From Epithemia pelagica (taxonomy: Eukaryota > Bacillariophyta > Bacillariophyceae > Surirellales > Surirellaceae): a stretch of DNA of 64,000 bases. The notes under the pieces were generated by a model that worked only from the letters and a program-made list of their open reading frames with translations, ran no database searches and was not told where the DNA came from. Where the stretch lies: contig OX337231.1 of the NCBI GenBank assembly GCA_946965045.2, forward strand, positions 434,001-498,000. Reading direction: 5' to 3'. The position numbers were made by a program, and so were the translations under genes. Position 1 is the stretch's first letter; each line of letters begins with the position of its first letter. This document shows positions 22,130 to 32,436 of this stretch, piece by piece.

Positions 22130-22268
22130 ATTTCACCTACCACGCTTTCGACTTCCCTTTTTTCCGCCTCCCTCTCCTCCATTGTGAACCGTTTCTTCTT
22201 TAGAGTCCCTCTCCTCCCGTCCAAACCGTTTCTCGTCCAAAGTATAAACGACGAATACGTGAGCTTCA
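22130..22268 (-). pseudogene. Inverted fragment of the orphan-family coil region
   Basis: On the minus strand this stretch reads TRNGLDGRRG...KKRFTMEEREAEKREVES, which resembles the coil segment of member 1 just upstream (MDRDQKRFEWDQRRFEREE). It is an inverted partial copy lying 10-150 bp beyond the stop of member 1. Confidence 0.5.
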
Positions 22269-22325
22269 AAATGATCAGCGCCCTTTTACGTCCAAGAAAA
22301 TAATCAACGTTCTTCTCGCGTTGTC

Positions 22326-23410
22326 ATGTCCAGTCCGTGTATCGAATGCAGCCACCATCCTCCACCTTGTATGGTATGCATTGGTATGCCAAACAACATG
22401 TCGGACTTCTCGAAGGAAACGAAAAGGACCATTTCATGGAGACAACCACCAATCCCTCGCACAAGAAAATTCAAAATTGCTGTAAAGGCTCGCACACCAT
22501 GAATCGCCGTCTCTACAAGATCATTCATACCAAGTCCTTTGGTCGCTTCAAGACGCGGATATTGTCCGATGGTGTCTTCCAGCCTTGGCAACCTTTGCTC
22601 AGCCACCACAGCAGCCTACGAGCACGGTGTTGTTGTCAGAAACGAAACGAAGAGCCACAGGTCACACACTCAACGAGACAGAGCAGGAAAACAAGGAGTT
22701 TGTGGGCGTGTCAAACGTGCCAAAGTGGAATTGTCCGATCCAAACCTTGTCATCCGACGCTTTTTCAATACATACGATCAACCGGCGTTTCAAGACAGGC
22801 TGACGCGTTTGTAATGGATCGGGGATCGCAAGATCCCGAAACATGGGCCAAAAACTTGTACCTCTCGTTTCGCGATACGCCTACCATCCTTCGTGTCTTG
22901 CAACTCAATCACGACCGAACATTGTGTCTGACGCTGCTCCACGAACTCGTCAATGAATGGAAGGAAGAGGAACTTTCGGCCGAATTTGAAGCCGCCATCC
23001 AAAAGATTTTTAAACCACGACGACTTGCTCCCGAATTTGAAACCGCCATCTAAAAGATTTTTAAACCACGACGAATTGCTCGTATTCTTGGCGTCTGCTT
23101 GGTGATGGATCGTGCACAGGCCTTGTACAAGCATGGTCCATCCGCAACCACGGAGGATGGCAAAACCATGACCGACATGCATCGGTATTTGGATTTGCAT
23201 GTGGAAATGGAAAACTTTGAAACCCCTTCGGAACGAGATCGTTGGGCAACCTTGCTAAGTAGCTCCCCAGGAAAGGGAACCATGAACAAACGGCTCTATC
23301 GTTTGCTGTATAGCACGAAATTGGGTTTGCAAAACGATGAACTCTTTGCTTGGTGCTGCAAGCCACAAGTGGCGTCATTGGTGTATCGACCCATGACGAG
23401 TTCCTTGTAG
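22326..23410 (+). pseudogene. Degenerate gene, unknown family
   Basis: From the ATG at 22326 the frame reads a Cys-rich start (CIECSHHPPPCMVC), meets a TGA at about 22500, continues in the same frame through LSDPNLVIRRFFNTYDQPAF to about 22800, then the protein-like frame shifts (MDRGSQDPETWAKNLYLSF, ILRVLQLNHDRTLCLTLLHE), is cut by a TAA at 23051 created within a 51-bp tandem duplication, and resumes in frame (RIARILGVCLVMDRAQALYK, MTDMHRYLDLHVEMENFE) until 23410. The segments are clearly from one helical protein. I do not recognise it. The TGA, a frameshift and the TAA mark it as dead. Confidence 0.6.
22980..23081. repeat. 51-bp in-frame tandem duplication carrying a stop
   Basis: CCGAATTTGAARCCGCCATC starts at 22980 and at 23031. 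The period of 51 preserves frame, but the second copy has a C-to-T change turning CAA into TAA at 23051-23053. Confidence 0.85.
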
Positions 23411-23457
23411 AAACCAGAGCAGTGTGCTACCAACAGCAACAAACAAAATATTACAAG

Positions 23458-23909
23458 TTCCATACAGATTCAAACCCATTCCTCTGTTCGACCCATGATC
23501 ACTCTCCGAAAAGGCCGCCAACCAAAGCAGAATCCATCATCTTCATACATCGTCAGTGACCGAATTGCCATTCGTACAGAAACTATTTGAAAACTACAAA
23601 TGTCATAAAACTTGAAAGAAACAACGAATCCATCGACTTAAAAGACACTTTAACTTAAAGCATGCCTCCGATGCATTTTCCTGTTTCAGGATAGAATGTT
23701 ATGATGAGAGAATAGATCGCGAGACCAATGGTCCGATCAAAACGACGCCACTTGTTTTAGGAGCACATCCATGAAAAGTACGCCCAAGACCAGGCATTAT
23801 GAATACTTGGAATGGCGGCGAGTGTATCGGATCCAGTGAACCCTTTTTCAGTTCGTCATCTTGCGAACGAGGTGACACCGGGTTTGGTCTATGGATGGAT
23901 GCGCAGTGG
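23458..23909. repeat. Left edge of segmental duplication, cut by copia element 1
   Basis: This sequence matches 49437-49858 closely, including GAGAATAGATCGCGAGACCA, and part of it recurs at 32126-32262. It ends with CAGTGG (23904-23909), the left target-site duplication of copia element 1; the match resumes at 30249 beyond the element. Confidence 0.85.
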
Positions 23910-24387
23910 TGTGAGTTTCCGCCTATCGTAGACAGAGGAAACGGGCTCAATCCGTAGGATAAAGCGATTTTAAGATTGTGTGTTTCTAGCTAAAGGTATC
24001 TGGCCATTGCTTGCCAATGGCCGTTGGGTTGATGCGAGCGTTGGATGGAGATGAGCGTTGGGTTCGTCGATTCTTGTCTTGTGTCGATCTTGGCATCGTC
24101 GCTTCTCTCCTAAACGACGGCTGCCAATTAGGGAGACTGAATCCCGGTCTCCTATACAGCGGCGGTTACTCCTGTGGTTGCTTCTATTTGTTGCGTCACT
24201 TAAAGCCGTTACACGGCTTGACTCGTCATCTGGAATCCAAGATGCATCGTTGTTCTGTTGTTCTTGTCCGTAATGGACAAGTTCCGTCGTCTATTTCGTG
24301 AGGAAGTTGGTGCATGTTGTGTGCTCGTCCTCCTCATCTTTTGGTCGCGGATATGCGCGTGCCTGCGATACTCTGCGTATTCGAACA
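23910..24387 (-). repeat. 3' LTR of copia element 1
   Basis: 478 bp, matching 29771-30248 along its whole length; TGTTCGAATACGC at the element-orientation 5' end and GGAAACTCACA at its 3' end. Confidence 0.93.
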
Positions 24388-24414
24388 CTCCCTCACGGGC
24401 ACATAAGATGTATC

Positions 24415-27400
24415 TTACCACTGCTGTAGCGTTTTCCTGTGTCGCTCGAAGGCTGTCCGGTCGAGAGATTTTGTAAAGATATCAGCGGTCTGATCTTCGG
24501 TTTGACACGGGAGGATTTCAATTTCCTTTCGTTCCACAAAATCCTTGAAGTGAAACAATTTGGTACACAGGTACCTGGTACGTGGACGGTATTTGTATAT
24601 CGTGGCTAGCTCGACCGCCCCGCTGTTGTCCTCAAAAGCCTTACATTTGACTTGTGGTGTTGTTGAAATTACAGGGAACCCGAGTTCTTTCATCTCCTTT
24701 GTGACTGCCATGAGAGGGATCACTGTCCGCAGTGCATGTGATAGGCTGATGATTTCCGCCTCGGTGGTCGACAAGGCAATTTCGGTCTGCAATTTCGATT
24801 GCCATGTAATTGGGCAGCCGGCGTAGAAGATGGCAAAACCCGTCCTGGATCTGGCAAGGTCGCGATTTGAGTTGTCGATTTTGTTGAAGTTACCAGCGAA
24901 ATCTGCGTCTGCAAAAACTTCGAAAGACCTGGAGACGTCTGGTTTCAGGACGATGCCCTTGTCTCGTGTTCCGGCAAGGTAGCGTGCGATATGTTTGACT
25001 GCTCGTGCGTGTGCTGTCTTTGGTCTCTCACTAAATCGTGCACATTGGTGTACTGCATAACTGATGTCCGGTCTTGTACTCTTTTCCAGGAAATTCAGTT
25101 TCCCAATCAATGAGCGGTAGTGGAAGTGGTGGTCAAAATCTAACCCGTCGTTGTCCTGTCGTAGTCGCACCGTTGTCGCCGCTGGTGTGTCTTTGGTGTT
25201 TGTGTCCGGATCCGCCAGGTGGATGTCGCGCAAGATTGCGTCAATCAAATGCGGTTGCGTAAGGTGGATTGTCCCGTCCGCCTGCTGGTCTATATTCACC
25301 CCCAGAAAGTCGTCGACTCCATCTTCGTATGTCATTTTGAGCCCACTCTCTTCCATACGAACAATCAACCGGTCGAGTTCTTTTTGTTCCGGTCCCATTA
25401 ACAGGGAGTCGTCGGTATACAGGACGTATACACAGTTGCCATGGTAAAACAGACACTCGTCGTGTTCGCTTTGCTTGAACCCGACTTTCACCAGGCGTTC
25501 CACCAAGTGACGGTTCCAGACTCTTGCTCCTTGCTTTTGTCCGTAGTAATTTTGTTTAATTTTGAGTACGTAATCGTCTGACTTTTGTTTTCCCTTCGTA
25601 TCAAATGTGAATCCGCGAGGCGCTTCCATGTACATATCAGTCTCTGCGACTGCTTGCGTGTACGCAAGGACGTAATCAACTTGTTTAATGTGCCAGCCCT
25701 GTGTAAGTGCCATAGTAAGGACGAATCGCACAATAGGCCATTGTATTACGGGGGCGTAGGTCTCCCAATAGTTGAGACCCTTCGTCTGTGTTGATCCGTC
25801 ATATGCGAGTCTCGACTTCCATTTGTATACCTCCTGTGTCTGAATGCGCCGTTTCCTGACGCAACTCCAGACCCCTCGAGAGATGAGCGCCCCTTTTGGG
25901 ACGTCTTTCCGTTTTACTATTTCCCACAGACCGTTCGCATTATGATCGTTGACCTCTTTCTGCGCGGCTATGATGAATTGTTCTCGATCAGGCTCCCTCA
26001 TTGCCTGATGCCAGTACATCACATCTGGTTTGTTTGAGTTAGCTTGGGCTGTCTTGACTGTGATTGATGGCGTAGTTGTGGTCGGCATAGCTGTAAGAGC
26101 TACTTCCCCGATTACATCGTTGTCTTCTTGCAGAGTCATCATGTAGTCCTGATATCGCTGTGTCGGCCGGGGAGTGCGGGAGGAACGTCTAGCTCCCTCA
26201 TTGTCGTGCATGGTAGGTGCCGGTTCTTCCTCTAAGTTAGTTTCTTGTTCTTCGTGCGTCTCGTTTTGAGGCTGCACTTCTCGTGTCGTCGTCGTTGTGC
26301 TTCCGCGTGACGTCTCTGGCCGCGACTCTTTGACGCGTGGTCGTGTCCTTGTGAAACCTGCCTTGTATTGCCATTGGGAAATTGGTTGGGTTTCCCCGAA
26401 ACTCTTCCTCATCGTTTCAAATTGGTCGTCATATTGTACGTGAAACTGAGGGGATGTTAAGCCGGACGATAGGGATAGGATGAGTCCCACAGTCCTGGCG
26501 TGCTGTGGTGAGTAACCAAGGAAGATTCCGACCCTCGCTCGTTCTGCCCACTTCGGGATACTCATTCCGCTCTGCAATTCATTATCTAATACATAACTAG
26601 GGCATCCGAATGTGTGTGTCAATCGGAAGTTGAACCGGACACGTGATCCGGAGAACAGTTCCATAGGAGTCGTCTCTTTGTGTTTTCGCATGGGCGCTTC
26701 ATTGAACATGTCGTTCGCATATCTCACGGCGTATGGCCACAAATGCGTCGTTATTGCAGTCGGCCATCGTCGTTGTGCATGGATCAGCATCGTTCGCGCA
26801 GATTCTTGTAGATCCCGAATACGTCGTTCGGCCATGCCACTTTGGAAGTGTGCGTTGACGCCACTGAAAGTCAAACGTTGGTTCTTTGCTTGGACCGCGG
26901 CTCGGAACTTGTTGTCGGCGAAAATCCCATTGTCCGCGTGGTAGTGATGTATAGCTACCCCGTGTGTGTCGGCCCATGCCTCGAATCTTTCCTTAGCTTC
27001 TATAGTATCCTTAGCAGAGGTAGATCGTTGCAGATGGACATAGCCGACTCCTGAATAGTGGTCCACGAATATAGTCGCGACTCGATACCTGTCGCGCGTG
27101 GGAGTCCCGCGAAGGTGCGCAATGTAGCCCGGCGTTTTTGAGATCATCTGGTCAACGGACACACATTGTCCTGGTGATGTCATCGTGTCCATCGTGCCTT
27201 GGTGCCCTTTCACTCGCCATGGGCGCCGGGTTGCTTTCCCATAGAGACACGCGGTGCATACTGGGATCTTGCACGTGCCAAGTCGTTTAGGGAGTAATCC
27301 CTGTCGTGCCATTGCTTGGATCTTACTCATTGATAGATGTCCCATTCTATGGTGTGTTCGCAATAATTCGAGGGTCGGACTCTCAGGGAGTGCTTCCTCC

Positions 27401-28469
27401 TCGTTTGGTATCACGTGACATGTCTCATTGTTAATGTCGAGGAGAAATTCGGTAGTCATCGGTGTGTCGCGGCTTGGAAAATATCTCTCATTCTTTTCGT
27501 CGTCGAGATTGTCGATTGTGATAATCTCTTCCTCGTCATCGTCTTGCGCCGCCGATGATCGTTCGTGTATCGATTCGTCGTCGTCTTCAATGAGTGTCGC
27601 GTTGTTTGCCTCGAGCGGACAGTTGTCTTCTTGTTCGATCGTTGTTCAGGGCAGAAAGCTGCGTATTCTTTGTATCCTGCGGCGGTGGAGAATTCGCCCA
27701 CGTTGGAGCCGCGTCGTTGGATTGGAATCGTGCGTTTGTGCCTCCCTTGATCCCATATCAGCTCGATTGTGTCTTCGTATGTGACACATCTCGTTCCCCT
27801 GGGTTGTGGCTTGTTGTCTCGAGCCGTCTGCGCCCAGTGTTGTGGCGATAAGAGCCTGGTTGGAGTCGATGGGATGTAATATGAGCGTGGGAGAGTGATT
27901 TGATGGATCTTCCCGTCGTCGTCTTCGATGTCCCATCGAATCGTTGTCTCGTAGATGTCTGGTTGATATGACCCGGCGATTCCTTTGACCTTTCGTTTGA
28001 TTTGAATCGGTTTCGTTGCACAATCCATAATGTTGTTGGTTATGGATGCCGTTGCACAATTGTCGACGAGTATTCTCTTGGCGTCGGTATCAAATCCCAC
28101 CTCGTGCGCCGCTCGATTCGCCACTTGTCCTGTCGTAGATGTTAGGATCGTGGCCATGCAGAGCGTCCTTAGGAGATGCGTGTATTTGTTCCGTTGTCGT
28201 CGTCGGCATCCGCCATGGTCGATTCGTCGTCTTCGTCGTTTCACTCGTATTAGGGCTGATATGGTGGTCGCCGTTGAGTCGTAGATGTTGTTCATCCAGT
28301 CAAGGACGTGATTCAAGCTAGTCTTGCTAGGTCGTTGCCGTTGTGTTGGCTGTCCAAATAGCTCGATACACAAGATATAGTAACCGAATAACGTGCATGT
28401 TACTATGATCTTGTGTACGAGCTGCTGGAAGTATTGCTGCAGCCCGGGGAACCATCCCGGGTTTAGTTG
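24415..28469 (-). pseudogene. pol of copia element 1, frameshifted
   Basis: Continues in frame from the gag TGA. The first part (28469-27456) contains the protease-like ILVDNCATASITN. Compared with element 2, a net loss of 7 bases near 27640-27655 (after AAFCPE) shifts the frame; the rest is open at 27459-24415. That part has the HHCC finger (HHRMGHLS...CTACLYG), integrase DDE core (VSVDQM, FVDHYSGVGYVH, ADNGIF), reverse transcriptase with LYTDDSLLMG, and RNase H (FADADFAGNFN, STTEAEIISLS). All catalytic motifs survive, but the polyprotein is split, so this copy should not make protease-linked Pol without a second shift. Confidence 0.9.
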
Positions 28470-29708
28470 TCATTCTTCGTCCGATTCGTCTTCATTCTCG
28501 GTGGCGATGCTAGCTATGGCGCTAGCCAGACGGAGTCCTGGGTTAGTCTCGTCCGTAGAGGTATTCGAACCCTGATTCCCGTGTGCTTCGTCATAACGGC
28601 GCTTCTTTTCACCGGTCAGTCCTTTTCCGTTACACGTAGCGGACGTGTGGTTCTTATTGGTAGACCACTTCTCGTGCCATTTGCACCAGTACCACGTCTT
28701 TCCGTTGTGTTCCTTAACTTCGGGTTGACCTGGCTTGGGTCCGATCGTCAGCCATCCTTTGTCCGCGAGCCCGTCCTTCTTCTTTGTTTCAGACGCTTTT
28801 GCCGACTTGCTCGCAGTCGCCTTTTTGTTTCCGTCCTTGAGTCTGTTAACGGTCGCTTCGAGCGCGATCAGCTTCTGGTCGCGAGCCGAGATCGCCTGCC
28901 ACTTCTTTTGTTCCACGAGCGTCTGATATTTGACACGTGCCGCGTTCATGAGAGCACGTGGAGTCAGTCCCGGAGCGTCTCCCTCCTCGTAGGCGTTCTT
29001 CTTTCGCTTAATGAAATCGAGAAAGTTGTCGTCGTTGACACTTTCGTATGCCTTAAATAAGTTAGGGAGGAGGTCCAGAGTTTGTTCGCCGCGCACGTTG
29101 AGACCTTGGAGTGTCTCGTCAACGTAAAAGTTGAACTTGGCGATGTCGGCGTTGATATCCATGATGTATAAGTGAAGGTCGGCCAGGCGTTGTCGCAAGA
29201 CCATCACCGTGGCTTCCGTGTCGACGTGCGCCAAAGAAATAATCACCTTAAGGAGTAGTGGCCCGGATCCGTGCCCATTAACCATAAAATCGTCACGCCT
29301 CACATTCACTTGAGCCTTGGCATCTTCGTTCAGGGATGCCATCAGACATTGGTAGGACATGTAAGAGTTTTGCGTCGTCCTGTTCTGTCCATCGAAGTGT
29401 TCCACGTAGGCTCGAACTTGTGTGAGGGTTACTCGTCCGTAGTCGGTTGTTAGGAGACGGACGTTGACTCCAGGGTTTGCGACGTCTTCTGGAACCGAGA
29501 GTGTTGTCGTCCAGTTTTGCTCCACGATGCGATCTTGAAGGGTGTCGAGAAAAGTCTTGAGACCGATAGAATGGAGATCGTAGAGCTCTCCACCATCGTA
29601 GAGTCCGCGGATAGCTTGCTTGTAGAACTTCGCTCCGCCTGCCGTGTTGAAGTTGACGACTTGGTTGGCGTTGGCGTGAGCGGGAGAGAGAGCGAAAGCG
29701 GCGGCCAT
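28470..29708 (-). CDS. Gag of copia element 1
   Basis: 412 aa from the ATG at 29708 (MAAAFALSPAHANANQVVNF). It is helical through the capsid-like region (FYVDETLQGLNVRGEQTLD) and ends with a C-H-H-C knuckle-like segment WCKWHEKWSTNKNHTSATC and an acidic tail (ESDEE). It ends in TGA at 28470-28472 followed by CAA; the pol frame continues directly in phase. About 75% identical to Gag of element 2. Confidence 0.92.
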   Translation of the reverse strand: MAAAFALSPAHANANQVVNFNTAGGAKFYKQAIRGLYDGGELYDLHSIGLKTFLDTLQDRIVEQNWTTTLSVPEDVANPGVNVRLLTTDYGRVTLTQVRAYVEHFDGQNRTTQNSYMSYQCLMASLNEDAKAQVNVRRDDFMVNGHGSGPLLLKVIISLAHVDTEATVMVLRQRLADLHLYIMDINADIAKFNFYVDETLQGLNVRGEQTLDLLPNLFKAYESVNDDNFLDFIKRKKNAYEEGDAPGLTPRALMNAARVKYQTLVEQKKWQAISARDQKLIALEATVNRLKDGNKKATASKSAKASETKKKDGLADKGWLTIGPKPGQPEVKEHNGKTWYWCKWHEKWSTNKNHTSATCNGKGLTGEKKRRYDEAHGNQGSNTSTDETNPGLRLASAIASIATENEDESDEE

Positions 29709-29756
29709 GGTGGATGGATGACAATCGTTTAGCTATTACAGCTGTAGCTATTTACA

Positions 29757-29770
29757 GCGCAGAGGAAGCG
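29757..29770 (-). other. Primer-binding site of copia element 1 (initiator tRNA-Met D-arm match)
   Basis: Abuts the 5' LTR. In element orientation it reads CGCTTCCTCTGCGC, the complement of GCGCAGAGGAAGCG, which matches the D-arm/anticodon-stem region of eukaryotic initiator tRNA-Met (pattern GTGGCGCAGNGGAAGCG) rather than a tRNA 3' end. The same 14 bases sit at the same place in element 2. tRNA sequence from general knowledge; the host tRNA was not available. Confidence 0.6.
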
Positions 29771-30248
29771 TGTGAGTTTCCGCCTATCGTAGACAGAGGA
29801 AACGGGCTCAATCCGTAGGATAAAGCGATTTTAAGATTGTGTGTTTCTAGCTAAAGGTATCTGGCCATTGCTTGCCAATGGCCGTTGGGTTGATGCGAGC
29901 GTTGGATGGAGATGAGCGTTGGGTTCGTCGATTCTTGTCTTGTGTCGATCTTGGCATCGTCGCTTCTCTCCTAAACGACGGCTGCCAATTAGGGAGACTG
30001 AATCCCGGTCTCCTATACAGCGGCGGTTACTCCTGTGGTTGCTTCTATTTGTTGCGTCACTTAAAGCCGTTACACGGCTTGACTCGTCATCTGGAATCCA
30101 AGATGCATCGTTGTTCTGTTGTTCTTGTCCGTAATGGACAAGTTCCGTCGTCTATTTCGTGAGGAAGTTGGTGCATGTTGTGTGCTCGTCCTCCTCATCT
30201 TTTGGTCGCGGATATGCGCGTGCCTGCGATACTCTGCGTATTCGAACA
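29771..30248 (-). repeat. 5' LTR of copia element 1
   Basis: 478 bp, matching the LTR at 23910-24387. It would carry the promoter of the element. Confidence 0.93.
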
Positions 30249-30552
30249 CAGTGGCAGTCTAGGGCAGCTTTGCGGTGGCAATGGTTTGGTGAAACTGGAC
30301 CGTCGATCTTGCTCTGCTTGTCCAAAGTTCTGTTTCGGATCCACACGGTGTAGTTAGACCATTACCAAAGCAAAAAAGATCCAGTGCCTAACATTGGGAA
30401 TCGGATTCATACGGTCTTGATCGAGTTTCAATGTGTCGAGAAGAAAAGGTGCGCGCTATCGCCTATCGCGCGTTTCGGCCTAAACTTGTCAATGCGGTCG
30501 CATTTCCACCATTGTCAATTAATACCAACCACAACCAACAACAACACAAAAC
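30249..30552. other. Continuation of segmental duplication beyond copia element 1
   Basis: Starts with the right target duplication CAGTGG and matches about 49853-50010. It then diverges before the orphan gene. No gene in the matched part. Confidence 0.7.
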
Positions 30553-31885
30553 ATGAGGCTGATGATGATAATGCACAAGACAAATCCAAACACCAAAAAG
30601 CAAGGAGAATCCAAGCAAGGAGAATCCAAGCGCTGTGTTTGGATTCTCCTTGCTTTTTGGTGTTTGGATTTGTCTTGTGCTCTGGGTTTGTCAGGACAAC
30701 CACCCAATGCCTCCTCTTCTCCTCCTCCATCCGCAACGACGTTCAGTGCACGTTCACGGCTGTACCGTTCGTACTCCTCGCCCTCATCAGTCGAGCATGG
30801 AATTGTCACTTGGTTGGCTTCGCGAGACCCCAATCAGAGCATTCGGCCATTGGTCCTCACCAGTGTTCAAACTGCGTCGACGGACTCTTTGCAGAAAGGG
30901 GACGCATTGGAAAACGCGGCGAACGTCGCAACAGTTGTCACAGCCGTTGCAAACACTGTTACAACCGTCGGTGGAGGAGTCATGGTCAAGCGGATGGATG
31001 AACGGGAGGAGGGTCGGGTCAAACGGGAGGAGGGTCGGGTCAAACGGGAGGAGGGTCGGGTCAAACGGGAGGAGGGTCGGGTCGAACGGGAGAAGAGGTG
31101 GCGGGTCGAAGATCGAAACCGGGAGGAGAGGTGGCGGGTCGAAGATCGAAACCGGGAGGAGAGGTGGCGGGTCGAAGATCGAAACCGGGAGGAGAGGTGG
31201 CGGGTCGAAGATCGAAAGTCGCAGCGTCAAAGAGATCAGCTATCCTGTACGTTAACACTACGGATCATCTTTCTTCTTTGCAATGTCTGATTCTTACTTT
31301 GGCGTGTGGGATGATTATTTGTTTTAGTGAAACCTTCATCTAAAGCCTATCAGAGACTCGAGGAGCTGATTGAAAAAGACCAATCCGACTTGTTCCGTTC
31401 GCGAAAACAAGCCTTGAGAATTGAAGAAGGTAATGTCGGGTGCTGGTGCATGCGGTACTATTGTATGACTCTTGGCAAACACTCAGTTTCTATCTCTTTT
31501 TATTTGTCATATAGAAAAGTGCAAGGATGACAAAGAACGCAAAAGGATCACGGAGAAAATCAACTTTCTCAAAAGCGATAGACTAGAAGAGCTAATCATC
31601 CAAGGAGCACGTCTCAACACCCATGGGAGCAACAATGGGACAGAGATAGTTTTGAAGCAATTCCGAAAGGAACTAGGCGGAGTTGGTGGAAACGACAGTC
31701 TTTGGTGTTCGCCTGAGTACGAACAAGAATTCCAGCAAAAACTCGTATCCAGAATAGATGAATTAAGAAGAATCTCCTGGAGAAGAAGGACGTTAACTTG
31801 GTTGCAACAACGTGCGGAAAAATTATTGCAATGGGCCTGGTATCGTGAATCGACGACCAGTACGTCGTCAAAGGATGAACAGTAG
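30553..31885 (+). CDS. Three-exon orphan family, member 2
   Basis: Exons 30553-31246, 31328-31429 and 31515-31885; donors GTACGT and GTAATG, acceptors TTTTAG and ATATAG, both phase 1, exactly the same layout as member 1. About 388 aa. The N-terminus has a secretory-type hydrophobic run (CVWILLAFWCLDLSCAL) and NASSSPPPSATT, followed by the conserved SYSSPSSVEHGIVTWLASRD block, an Ala/Val/Thr/Gly stretch (NVATVVTAVANTVTTVGGG), then perfect short repeats REEGRVK (four) and RWRVEDRNREE (four) that make a highly charged coil, then the conserved helical C-terminus (KCKDDKERKRITEKIN, FRKELGGVGGNDSLWC) with a basic/Trp extension. No known domain; the copy appears intact. Confidence 0.75.
30573..30680. 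repeat. Perfect 42-bp inverted repeat in the signal-peptide region
   Basis: Left arm 30573-30614 starts GCACAAGACAAATCC; right arm 30639-30680 is its exact reverse complement. The 24-base loop holds a further copy of GCAAGGAGAATCCAAG. The arms encode the basic N-terminus and the hydrophobic signal of orphan member 2. Confidence 0.95.
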
Positions 31886-32110
31886 TACAATAGTAGTTCC
31901 CAGGACGGAGGATCCAATCATCATAACCCAAAGACGCTGAATCCTCATGCCACTCCCAAGACGGCCGCCACGTCCACCTCGTCGTTGTCGTCATTGTCTC
32001 CGAATGATTCCTTTGACGACGACGACGACCACCACAGCCTCGAACCGGCCTTGGAAACCGAACAAGTGGTACCACCGCGTCGTTTGACGGGACAACAAGT
32101 GTTCCTCTAG
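31886..32110 (+). pseudogene. Orphan C-terminal coding fragment
   Basis: Directly after the stop of orphan member 2 the same frame stays open for 74 codons with strongly protein-like composition (NPKTLNPHATPKTAATSTS, five Asp, LEPALETEQVVPPRRL) to a TAG at 32108-32110. There is no ATG. It could be a lost exon of another gene or an alternative last exon reached by splicing from the GTACGT at 31860, although that intron would be only about 44 bp. Confidence 0.35.
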
Positions 32111-32125
32111 TATTCAAGGCGGGGT

Positions 32126-32262
32126 CGCTTAGAGAATAGATCGCGAGACCAATTGTCCGATCAAAACGACGCCACTTTGTTTTATGAGCACATCCATGAA
32201 AAGTACTCCCAAGACCAGGTTATAAATACTTAGAATGGCGGCGCCGGTGAACCCTTTTTCAG
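32126..32262. repeat. Dispersed repeat, internal copy
   Basis: GAGAATAGATCGCGAGACCA and following bases match parts of 23690-23850 and 49660-49810. Confidence 0.85.
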
Positions 32263-32436
32263 TTAGCCACCGTCATCGTCTGCGAGCGAGGTTGATCGAG
32301 TTATGTCGAGAAAAAAGGGGGCGGCCTTCCAGTCCTAACCCCCAACCCCCCCCAACCTTTGTCAATGCGGTCGCATTTCCGTCATTGTCACGTAAGAGAA
32401 GCAACGACACAAACCAACCACTACACAACATCCACG

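Larger units (their letters stand above)
23910..30248 (-). mobile_element. Ty1/copia LTR retrotransposon 1 (complete, pol frameshifted)
   Basis: 6339 bp, minus-strand orientation. Two LTRs of 478 bp (29771-30248 = 5'; 23910-24387 = 3') look identical and begin TG/end CA in element orientation. Target duplication CAGTGG occurs at 23904-23909 and 30249-30254; the empty site CAGTGG once is seen at about 49853 in the duplicate locus. Order is gag, protease, integrase, reverse transcriptase, RNase H, the copia order. Purine tract GTGAGGGAG abuts the 3' LTR (24388-24396). The PBS is described separately. Identical LTRs imply recent insertion. Confidence 0.95.

Noticed and set aside
24011-24301. Identical 96-codon frames in both LTRs of copia 1 (also 29872-30162)
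   Set aside because: Identity follows from LTR identity; LTRs do not normally code for protein and there is no family support.
29757-29770. A tRNA gene next to the LTR
   Set aside because: Only 14 bases match tRNA-iMet; no cloverleaf can be drawn. Treated as a primer-binding site.
30787-31258. Antisense frames rich in Pro/Leu/Phe repeats
   Set aside because: Reverse reading of the REEGRVK and RWRVEDRNREE coil repeats of orphan member 2.
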